DNA from: JAJXWB01 sp965246795
GTDB lineage: Bacteria; Pseudomonadota; Alphaproteobacteria; Rhizobiales; Beijerinckiaceae
Assembly: GCA_965246795.1 (NCBI GenBank)
Contig: CBDFFN010000013.1
Span: forward strand, 62,001 to 126,000
Reading direction: 5' to 3'
Length of the DNA stretch: 64,000 bases
This document shows positions 44,028 to 50,752 of this stretch, piece by piece. Position 1 is the first letter of the stretch, and the number at the start of each line of letters is the position of its first letter. The notes under the pieces were generated by a model. It was given only the letters and a program-made list of their open reading frames with translations. It was not told the origin of the DNA and did not search any database. Both the position numbers and the translations under genes were made by a program.

Positions 44028-45004
44028 CAGTAAAGTCCTGCCGTGCGCGCGCGCTGCACGACGAGTGCATGCACGACATCGAGCGACGGCGTCGGGATGC
44101 CCGCAAGCTTGCCCATCTCCTGCACGACAGTGACGAGCGGATCGATCTCCATCGGCCGTCCACGTTCGAGATCTTGCAGCATGCTCGTCTTGTGCGCGCC
44201 GACCTTGCGGCCGCCCTCGATGCGGCGCTCGACATCGACACGGAATTTCACGCCAAACGTCTCGGCGATCTGCTGCGCTTCCAGCATAATGGCCTTGCAG
44301 AGTGCACGCGTGCCAGGCTCGGAGCAGATGACATCGAGCGTCGCACCTGTCAGCGCGCTGATCGGATTGAAGCAGACGTTGCCCCAGAGTTTCAGCCAGA
44401 TCTCGTCGCGGATGCGGTCGAGCACCGGCGCTTTCAGCTTCGATGCCTCGAACAGTTTCGAGATTTTTTGCACATCGTCGGTCATCTCGCCCGACGGCTC
44501 GCCGATGGGAAAGCGATCGCCATAGACGTGGCGGATAACGCCCGGCGCTTCGAGTTCCGTCGCGGGATAGACGACGCAGCCGATCGCGCGTTCCGGCTTC
44601 AGCTCGTTCCACTGCCGCCCGCCGGGATCGATCGATTCCAGCACCGTGTTCTCGAACTTGTTGCCGCCGTGCTTGTAGAAATACCAGTAGGGGATGCCGT
44701 TGACCGCGGTCAGCACGCGCGTCTTCGGCCCGAGCAACGGCTTCATCGCGTCCAGCGTGCCGGTGATCGAATGCGCTTTCAGTGAGATGACCACGAGATC
44801 CTGCTCGCCGAGATCGTTGGCATCGTCGGAGGCCTTTACCTTCGCAACGCGCTCGCCGTCGGCGCTGATGAGGCGCACGCCGTCTTGTCTCATCGCCGCG
44901 AGATTGGCGCCGCGCGCGACGAGACTGACGTCAGCGCCGCCTTCCGACAGCATGACGCCCATGTAGCCGCCGATGGCGCCGGCGCCGTAGATGCAGACCC
45001 GCAT
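44027..45004 (-). CDS. Ketopantoate reductase family protein (2-dehydropantoate 2-reductase-like)
   Basis: 325 residues with the Rossmann motif VCIYGAGAIGGYMGVMLSEG at the N-terminus, and the catalytic Lys/Asn-containing regions WLKLWGNVCFNPISALTG and RPMEIDPLVTVVQEMG typical of the PanE/ApbA family. It could be PanE of pantothenate synthesis, but its position in a catabolic-looking operon suggests reduction of another 2-oxo acid, so I leave the symbol blank. Confidence 0.85.
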   Translation of the reverse strand: MRVCIYGAGAIGGYMGVMLSEGGADVSLVARGANLAAMRQDGVRLISADGERVAKVKASDDANDLGEQDLVVISLKAHSITGTLDAMKPLLGPKTRVLTAVNGIPYWYFYKHGGNKFENTVLESIDPGGRQWNELKPERAIGCVVYPATELEAPGVIRHVYGDRFPIGEPSGEMTDDVQKISKLFEASKLKAPVLDRIRDEIWLKLWGNVCFNPISALTGATLDVICSEPGTRALCKAIMLEAQQIAETFGVKFRVDVERRIEGGRKVGAHKTSMLQDLERGRPMEIDPLVTVVQEMGKLAGIPTPSLDVVHALVVQRARTAGLY

Positions 45005-45040
45005 TCGTTTTTCCGTTTGTTGTCGTTAAAGTTTGACGGC

Positions 45041-45355
45041 TCAGCCCGCCGCGATCTCGTTGATCTGCGTGATCGGTGTAATGGCCGTGTAGTTCTTCAC
45101 GTCGCCCATGATCTCGCGACCGTGCTTGCCCATCGCGGACTTGAAATCGTCCATCGATTTGAAAACGAGATGCGCGATGGCGAGATAGGGCGGCTTGCCG
45201 CCCGCGCCGTCCGCAACACCCTTGTCGAACTGGCACGACACCATGCCTTCCGGCGTCAGCCGCGACTGGCACAGCGCATAGTGCTTGTCGAAGTAGTAGG
45301 CCGCATCGAAGGCCTCGCCGCCGCTCGACGGATACATCACGGACACGCGCACCAT
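45041..45355 (-). CDS. EthD family protein
   Basis: 104 residues from the ATG at 45355, which follows GGAGGAACAACG, a strong ribosome-binding site. It opens VRVSVMYPSSGGEAFDAAYY, matching the EthD dimeric alpha-beta barrel family, which often accompanies degradation genes for ethers and other xenobiotics and may act as an accessory or small isomerase/decarboxylase. It is the first gene of the leftward operon with KPR-, FAH- and dehalogenase-type enzymes. Confidence 0.85.
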   Translation of the reverse strand: MVRVSVMYPSSGGEAFDAAYYFDKHYALCQSRLTPEGMVSCQFDKGVADGAGGKPPYLAIAHLVFKSMDDFKSAMGKHGREIMGDVKNYTAITPITQINEIAAG

Positions 45356-45471
45356 CGTTGTTCCTCCCGCTTTTCGTTGCCGCGACACTGGCACGATTTC
45401 CGGCGAGCGAAAACCGCGGCCTTGTTCGCACGCACGCCCTGCCCTATCCCCGTCGCAACGGGAGACACCGC

Positions 45472-46476
45472 ATGAGCACACCGAAAGAAATGCAGCAGAT
45501 CGAGTTCAGCGGTCCCGGCGGCCCGGATGTCATCCGCATGGCTATCGCACCGGTGCCCTCGCCCGGCGCTGGCAAGGTGCTGGTCGAGGTCGTCGCATAC
45601 GGCATCAACCGGCCGGATTGCCTGCAGCGCGGCGGCGCCTATCCGCCACCGCCCGGCGAGACGAAAATCCCCGGCCTCGAAATCGCCGGCCGCGTCGTCG
45701 CCGTCGGCGAGGGCGTCACGAGCCCAAAAATCGGCGACGAAATCTGCGCGCTCGTCGGCTCCGGCGGCTATGCCGAATATGCGCTGGCCGACGCCGCGCT
45801 CTGCCTGCCGAAGCCGAAGGCCTTGTCGCTGACGGAATCCGCGGGCATTCCGGAGACCGCCTTCACCGTCTTCGACAACGTCTTCACGCGAGGCAGACTC
45901 GTCAAAGGCGAGACGTTCCTCGTGCATGGCGGGTCGTCGGGCATCGGCTCGACCGCCATCCAGTATGCAAAGCACTTCGGCGCGACGGTCATCGCCACCG
46001 CGGGCTCGGACGACAAATGCCGCTTCTGCCGCACGCTCGGCGCCGACCACGCGATCGATTACCGCAAGGAAGACTTCGTCGCGCGCGTGAACGAGATCAC
46101 CGACAAGAAGGGCGTCGACGTCATCCTCGACATGGTCGGCGGCGATTATATCGCAAAGAACATCTCGCTGCTCGCGCTCGAAGGCCGGCTGGTGCAGATC
46201 GCCTTCCTGCAGGGCAATGTCGTGAAGGAGCTGAACTACACGCCCGTGATGGTGAAGCGCCTCACCCTCACCGGCTCGACGCTCCGTCCCCGCACGCTGG
46301 CGCAAAAGACCGCCGTCGCGCTGGCGCTGAAGGAGAAGGTCTGGCCGCTCTACGACGCCGGCACGGTGAAGCCGATCGTGCACGCGACCTTCCCGATGGC
46401 CGAAACCCGGCAGGCGCACGAGCTGATGGAATCCTCCGCGCATCTCGGCAAGATTCTCGTCGTCACCGGCAAGTAG
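45472..46476 (+). CDS. NAD(P)H quinone oxidoreductase (PIG3 family)
   Basis: 334 residues starting at the ATG at 45472 (GGGAGA upstream). Zinc-free MDR protein: YGINRPDCLQRGGAYPPPPG and PGLEIAGRVVAVGEGV are typical of the PIG3-like quinone oxidoreductases, and VHGGSSGIGSTAIQYAKHFG is the NADPH site near residue 150. It is divergent from the EthD operon across a 116-bp gap and may share its regulation. Confidence 0.88.
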   Translation: MSTPKEMQQIEFSGPGGPDVIRMAIAPVPSPGAGKVLVEVVAYGINRPDCLQRGGAYPPPPGETKIPGLEIAGRVVAVGEGVTSPKIGDEICALVGSGGYAEYALADAALCLPKPKALSLTESAGIPETAFTVFDNVFTRGRLVKGETFLVHGGSSGIGSTAIQYAKHFGATVIATAGSDDKCRFCRTLGADHAIDYRKEDFVARVNEITDKKGVDVILDMVGGDYIAKNISLLALEGRLVQIAFLQGNVVKELNYTPVMVKRLTLTGSTLRPRTLAQKTAVALALKEKVWPLYDAGTVKPIVHATFPMAETRQAHELMESSAHLGKILVVTGK

Positions 46477-46513
46477 CGGGTAACGCCTCGCTAACCACGC
46501 AGGCGCGTCCGCG

Positions 46514-46539
46514 CGAACCTTGGGCTCATCCCTTCCGTT
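46514..46539 (+). promoter_or_regulatory. Weak EcfG-like promoter candidate
   Basis: CGAAC at 46514-46518, a 17-base spacer and CGTT at 46536-46539: four of five -35 bases and a full -10 match, 34 bases before the GAF-GGDEF-PilZ start. It may occur by chance. Confidence 0.35.
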
Positions 46540-46572
46540 CTCTCACCGTTCGGAGGGAACGGAGGGAGACCC

Positions 46573-47790
46573 ATGCTGGACGGTGAGAACGCGCGCCTCG
46601 AGGCGCTCGATCATTTCGACGTGCTGGACACGCCGCCGGAGGAGAGTTTCGACCGCATCACGCGGCTCGCGCGGCGGCTGTTCGACGTGCCGATGGCGAC
46701 CATCGCCTTCCTCGATGCGCATCGCGAATGGTTCAAGTCCGTGCAGGGCCTCGGCATGAGCGAGGTCGATCGCGCACCGACCTTCTGCAACATCGCGATC
46801 CAGCAGCCGCGCCCGCTCGTCGTCGAGGACACGTGGCTGAGCGACCAGTTCCGCGACAACATGTTCGTCACCGGCGAGCCGAAACTGCGCTTCTACGCCG
46901 GCTGCCCGCTGACGACGCCCGAGGGCCACAATGTCGGCATCCTCTGCGTCATGGACACGAAGCCTCGTCTCTTCGGCGCCGACGATGTCGATGCGCTCTG
47001 CGACCTCGCGCGCATCGCGATGACGCAGCTCGAACTGCGCAACGTCGCGGTGACGGACGGGCTCACCGGCCTGCTCTCGCGCCGCGCCTTCACGGCGGAG
47101 GCCGAGCGCATGGTCGACCTCGCGACGCGCCACCGCCTGCCCGTGAGCTGCATCGCCTTCGACCTCGACCGTTTTAAGAGCGTCAACGACAGGTTCGGCC
47201 ACGGCGGCGGCGATGCCGTTCTGCGCGCGACGGCGCAGACCTGCACCGCGACGCTGCGCCGCTCGGACCTTATCGGCCGCATGGGCGGCGAGGAATTCAC
47301 CATCCTGCTGCCGCACACCCGGCGCGACGGCGCGATGGAAGTGGCGGAGAAGCTGCGTGCCGCGATCGCGGCGCAGACGATCGTCGCGCCGAACGGCGAG
47401 ACCATTCCGGTGTCAGCGAGTTTTGGCGTCGTCGGCTTCGATCGCGCGAGCCCGAACATGCAGACCATGTTCGAACATGCGGATCAGGCGCTTTACGACG
47501 CCAAGAATTCCGGCCGCAACATGTGCCGCACGTGGTCGCCGCCGGTCGATACGATCACCGCGAACATGCGCCGGCGTGTCCTCAAAGCCGGGCGAATTTC
47601 GTTCAATTTCGGCCGCTCCGCGATCGACTGCACGGTGCGCTCACTGTCGCACGACGGCGCCGGCATCGATGTGACGAGTACGGCGGGCGTGCCGGACATG
47701 TTCAAGCTGCGCATCGACGCCGACGATCTGTCCGTGCCCTGCCGCGTGCTGTCGAAGAAGGACCGGCATCTCGAGGTGATGTTTGCGTAG
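46573..47790 (+). CDS. GAF-GGDEF-PilZ protein, putative diguanylate cyclase with own c-di-GMP receptor domain
   Basis: 405 residues. GAF domain at about 1-155 (LDTPPEESFDRITRLARRLF, FCNIAIQQPRPLVVEDTW), GGDEF domain at about 160-320 (DGLTGLLSRRAFTAEA, DLDRFKSVNDRFGHGGGD, active site GGEEF with the inhibitory RRSD five residues before), and a C-terminal PilZ-like domain (RRRVLKAGRISFN, LSHDGAGIDV, CRVLSKKDRHLEV). It should make cyclic di-GMP in response to a small molecule bound by GAF and sense the product through the tail domain. The start has GGAGGGAGACCC upstream. Confidence 0.88.
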   Translation: MLDGENARLEALDHFDVLDTPPEESFDRITRLARRLFDVPMATIAFLDAHREWFKSVQGLGMSEVDRAPTFCNIAIQQPRPLVVEDTWLSDQFRDNMFVTGEPKLRFYAGCPLTTPEGHNVGILCVMDTKPRLFGADDVDALCDLARIAMTQLELRNVAVTDGLTGLLSRRAFTAEAERMVDLATRHRLPVSCIAFDLDRFKSVNDRFGHGGGDAVLRATAQTCTATLRRSDLIGRMGGEEFTILLPHTRRDGAMEVAEKLRAAIAAQTIVAPNGETIPVSASFGVVGFDRASPNMQTMFEHADQALYDAKNSGRNMCRTWSPPVDTITANMRRRVLKAGRISFNFGRSAIDCTVRSLSHDGAGIDVTSTAGVPDMFKLRIDADDLSVPCRVLSKKDRHLEVMFA

Positions 47791-47792
47791 CT

Positions 47793-47831
47793 CCCTCTCC
47801 CCGCGTGCGGGGAGAGGGTTGGGGTGAGGGG
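47793..47831 (+). repeat. REP-like palindromic element, copy 1
   Basis: A 12-bp perfect palindrome CCCTCTCCCCGC-GT-GCGGGGAGAGGG followed by TTGGGGTGAGGGG, three bases after the GGDEF-gene stop. The CCCTCTCCC palindrome plus GGGTGAGGGG tail recurs at 50540 and, inverted, at 50639. Confidence 0.8.
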
Positions 47832-47836
47832 CTGAT

Positions 47837-47890
47837 CCTCCCCGCTGTGCTATGCCGCTGTTGCCAAACATCGCCAGCAATGCGGGGAGG
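47837..47890. repeat. Inverted repeat following REP copy 1
   Basis: CCTCCCCGC (47837-47845) and GCGGGGAGG (47882-47890) flank a 36-base loop. The next ~190 bases to 48086 hold no gene I can support; a 25-codon frame at 47934 with AAAGGA upstream is too short to judge. Confidence 0.55.
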
Positions 47891-48086
47891 TGGCGCAAAG
47901 CAACGCGCCCACTTTGGATGTGGTGAAAGGAATATGAGCCTGTTGGCGCATAAGGTCGAAGGACAGCTTTTTGACAAGTTATGCGAATTTTTCCACGGAG
48001 ATCCGGACTAGACATTTAAAGCAGGATCGAGTTTCTCCTCGCGGTCGAGTTGTACCAACTTTTTCGCCCCATCGTAGACTAGGTCG

Positions 48087-48644
48087 ATGACTCCGGAACG
48101 TCTTGAAGTCTTGCTCAACGGCGCAGCAGAAACTGACGCTATCGAATTCAAAGCGCCAATGTCGTGGGACAAGAATGTTTTTGTGAAGGATATATTGGCA
48201 CTTTCAAATGTGATCGACGGCGGCGTAATTATTGTGGGTGTGGATGATACAACGTTTGTCCGACGCGGAGTGTCAATCGAACAGGGTCAGTCTTTCGATT
48301 TTGACATAATGAGAGATCAAATCGCAACGTACGCTGATCCAAGAGTGATTTTTTCGCGTCACCTCGTCAGCGACGCGCACGGCCTCAGCTACATTGTAAT
48401 TCAAGTGAGTCCGTTCGAAGAAATTCCTGTGATTTGCGCCCGAGATGGCCACGACGTAAAGCAAGGCACGATCTATTTTAGAAGCCGCTCTCGCCGCCCA
48501 GCAAGTGCGCGCGTGTCTAATAGTTCCGATATGCGAGAAGTGATTGAAGTCGCGATAGCTCGGCGAGCCCGGCAGCTCAATCGAATTGGCTTCGCAAGTC
48601 CGCCGCCCCAATATGATTTTGACGCAGAACTTGGGGGGCTTTGA
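48087..48644 (+). CDS. Schlafen/AlbA_2-domain protein
   Basis: 185 residues. The AlbA_2 fold is recognisable from EFKAPMSWDKNVFVKDILAL and SNVIDGGVIIVGVDD, followed by a C-terminal part with YIVIQVSPFEEIPVICAR and FRSRSRRPASA. AlbA_2/Schlafen domains bind nucleic acids or nucleotides and occur in regulators and in phage-defence proteins; the residues needed for nuclease activity cannot be assigned here. Base composition is clearly more AT-rich than in neighbouring genes, suggesting horizontal transfer. The stop overlaps the next gene by one base (TGATG). Confidence 0.8.
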   Translation: MTPERLEVLLNGAAETDAIEFKAPMSWDKNVFVKDILALSNVIDGGVIIVGVDDTTFVRRGVSIEQGQSFDFDIMRDQIATYADPRVIFSRHLVSDAHGLSYIVIQVSPFEEIPVICARDGHDVKQGTIYFRSRSRRPASARVSNSSDMREVIEVAIARRARQLNRIGFASPPPQYDFDAELGGL

Positions 48645-49336
48645 TGAAAGACGGCCTTCTTGAAGCGATTCGATCTGTTGGGCATTGGCGAATAAATTTT
48701 AGACCCGTAAGCGTCCCTGAGCCGCCTTTGCTTTTGGGAAAATGCCGGGAGCTTGTGGAGAGAGCGTCAGTATCCGTGCGTGGTTGGGACTTTCCACATA
48801 TTAATAGGCATGAAAATGATCAGCACGGAGGATACACTTTATCTGACACATACGTCGAAAATTGGAACGACTGGTCTGGTTTTCTAGAGTTTTGGCGAAT
48901 GTATGCGAGCAGTCAATTTCTAGCGTATGTCGCTCTGCGCGAGGACACGCTGCCACAAGAGCGCGACGCAACCGGCGTGCGAACGCTGAGTACCGTCGGT
49001 ACGGTATGCCAGATTTCAGAGATCGTTGAGTTTTGCCATCGCCTTGCAAATGCGGGCCTTTATGATAGCGGCGTCAGTCTCAACGTGGCTCTGATTAATA
49101 CTAGGGATCGCCTGCTCAAGGCCGGACAATTTCGCATCCCCTTTTTTACGGCAATGCGAGCCGGCACGGAAAAACTGGAACTCGAACGCACCATCGATGC
49201 CGAAGTGTTGCGGTCAAGGCACAGGTCTGTCGCAGTGGATTTGTGCATTCAGCTGTTCGATCGCTTTGGATGGAATCCTGACCGATCGCAGATAGAAGCC
49301 GAACAAGAAAAATTTTACCGCCAAGATTGGCGTTAG
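48644..49336 (+). CDS. Unknown protein paired with the AlbA_2 gene
   Basis: 230 residues, no domain recognised. It is soluble and aromatic-rich in its first half (RGWDFPHINRHENDQ, VENWNDWSGFLEFWRMYASS), with a mixed alpha/beta-looking remainder ending EAEQEKFYRQDWR. Translational coupling to the AlbA_2 gene and the shared AT-rich composition suggest a two-component module acquired together. A role as sensor or effector in defence or regulation is only a hypothesis. The start is the ATG at 48644; a TTG one codon earlier is also in frame. Confidence 0.75.
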   Translation: MKDGLLEAIRSVGHWRINFRPVSVPEPPLLLGKCRELVERASVSVRGWDFPHINRHENDQHGGYTLSDTYVENWNDWSGFLEFWRMYASSQFLAYVALREDTLPQERDATGVRTLSTVGTVCQISEIVEFCHRLANAGLYDSGVSLNVALINTRDRLLKAGQFRIPFFTAMRAGTEKLELERTIDAEVLRSRHRSVAVDLCIQLFDRFGWNPDRSQIEAEQEKFYRQDWR

Positions 49337-49381
49337 CCGACGGTCGTGGGTCACTGAACGTTAGGGCTGGCTAAGATGACA

Positions 49382-49552
49382 CCATGCCCATCCTTCGTTC
49401 GCCACCCGCCCGTACACGCCCGTCTGAAGTTCGATCCCGCCCGAGGGCGGCAATGAGCGACACCCCTGGCTCACGCCCGAAGGCATTCCGGTCAAACCGC
49501 ACTACACCACCGCCGATCGAGGAGCTGTCCTTCGTCGATAGCCATCCCCCTT
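49382..49552 (+). pseudogene. Remnant of the 5' end of a methylmalonyl-CoA mutase gene
   Basis: Starts like the intact gene (ATGCCCAT) and, over 49463-49515, matches bases 50831-50883 of the intact mutase gene at 49 of 53 positions; three of the four differences are silent in the codons for PWLTPEGIPVKPHYT. Downstream the FVDS-P segment is still recognisable but frameshifted, and a stop follows. It is a decayed partial duplicate. Confidence 0.85.
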
Positions 49553-49560
49553 AAGTCGCG

Positions 49561-50478
49561 TCATCCCAACCTCACCCTATGCCTCTCCTCAGAATCTCGC
49601 ACCGGCCCCTCGTCCGGCGGTTCGGGCCGGCGGATGACGAGCACCAGGGCATAGCTGATGATCTGCAGCAGGAACCACGAGCCGAGCTTCGCCAGCGACA
49701 CCGGCGACCAGCCCGCAAGCTGGTTGGGATAGAGCCACGTCTTCGTGACCGTGCCGACATTCTCGGCGAGCCAGATGAAGCTCGCGGCGAGAAAGGCGGC
49801 GAGCAGCAGTGGCATGCTGCGCCAGGAATGGTGCACGCGGTAGAAAATCCACGTGCGGCCGAACACCAGCGCCGTCGCGGCGAACAGGAACCAGCGAAAG
49901 TCATAGATGTAATGATGCGCGAAGAAATTCGCGTAGATCGCCAGCGCGAGCAGCGCCACCACCCAGCGCGGCGGATGATGCGTGAAGCGAAAATCGAACA
50001 GCGTCCACGCGCGCACGATGTAGCTCCCGATGCAGGCATACATGAAGCCCGTGAACAGCGGCACGCCGCCGATACGGAAGACGGCGTCGCCGGGATAAAT
50101 CCACGAGCCGACCGCTGTCTTGAAGATTTCCATGATCGTGCCGACGACATGGAACAGCGCGATGACGCCCGCCTCACGCAGTGATTCCGCGCGAAAGGCG
50201 ATGAGCACGATCTGCACGCAGACCGCGGCGAGGAAGAGGAAGTCGTAGCGCGCGAGCGGCGCCTTCGCCGGATAAAAGACGCTGGTGGCGAGTAGCAGGC
50301 CGACCATGATGCCGCCGAAGAGGCACGCCCAGGCCTGTTTCACGCCGAAGCGCAGGAACTCGTAGGCGAAGCGCCAGCGTTTCGATGATCGCGCGCGGCG
50401 CGCGAGGCGCGCCTCCCACGCGACCAGCGGCGCGAGCGGCGGCCACTGCGCGGCGGTGCTGCGGGTGGGGGTGGTCAA
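49561..50478 (-). CDS. DUF817 family membrane protein
   Basis: 305 residues with about eight hydrophobic segments and the DUF817 core GTIMEIFKTAVGSWIYPG followed by VPLFTGFMYACIGSYIVRAW. Function is unknown. The assigned start is a TTG at 50478 with a weak ribosome-binding site, so the first ~20 basic residues are uncertain. It lies between the mutase remnant and the intact mutase, on the opposite strand. Confidence 0.82.
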   Translation of the reverse strand: MTTPTRSTAAQWPPLAPLVAWEARLARRARSSKRWRFAYEFLRFGVKQAWACLFGGIMVGLLLATSVFYPAKAPLARYDFLFLAAVCVQIVLIAFRAESLREAGVIALFHVVGTIMEIFKTAVGSWIYPGDAVFRIGGVPLFTGFMYACIGSYIVRAWTLFDFRFTHHPPRWVVALLALAIYANFFAHHYIYDFRWFLFAATALVFGRTWIFYRVHHSWRSMPLLLAAFLAASFIWLAENVGTVTKTWLYPNQLAGWSPVSLAKLGSWFLLQIISYALVLVIRRPEPPDEGPVRDSEERHRVRLG

Positions 50479-50539
50479 GACGCGTAACCCGTCACGTCAA
50501 GCTGCGCTCCGTACGTTCGGGCAATCGATCCGCCGCGAA

Positions 50540-50586
50540 CCCTCTCCCATCGGGAGAGGGTGGTCACGGAGTGACCGGGTGAGGGG
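50540..50586 (+). repeat. REP-like palindromic element, copy 2
   Basis: CCCTCTCCC-ATC-GGGAGAGGG, then a second hairpin GGTCAC-GGA-GTGACC, ending in GGGTGAGGGG. The order matches copy 1 with an added small hairpin. Confidence 0.8.
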
Positions 50587-50638
50587 CACAATTGCGCCGA
50601 AGAATCGAAAGCTGCTTGCATCAGCGCGGCACCCATCC

Positions 50639-50689
50639 GACCCCTCACCCCGCTGCTCCGCAGCGACCCTCTCCCGAAGGGAGAGGGTT
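50639..50689 (-). repeat. REP-like palindromic element, copy 3 (inverted)
   Basis: CCCCTCACCC, the hairpin CGCTG-CTCCG-CAGCG, then CCCTCTCCC-GAA-GGGAGAGGG: the same layout as copy 2 in the opposite orientation. The two copies are separated by about 52 bases and form a tail-to-tail pair within the 274-bp gap before the mutase gene. Confidence 0.8.
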
Positions 50690-50752
50690 GGCGCAGCGGC
50701 ACGAGAGTGGAGCGCGTGGCGACAGAGGCGGCGCGGCGTTATACTTCGCCCC

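Noticed and set aside
43248..44612. 454-residue version of the FAH-family protein
   Set aside because: The first 195 residues are antiframe of the ketopantoate-reductase gene; the ATG at 44027 gives the normal length and an ATGA overlap.
47934..48011. 25-codon frame (MSLLAHKVEGQ...) with AAAGGA upstream
   Set aside because: Too short to distinguish from chance; noted only because it lies at the edge of the AT-rich island.
47793..50689. CRISPR array or insertion sequence
   Set aside because: The repeats are palindromes at irregular distances with no regular spacers, no cas genes and no transposase.
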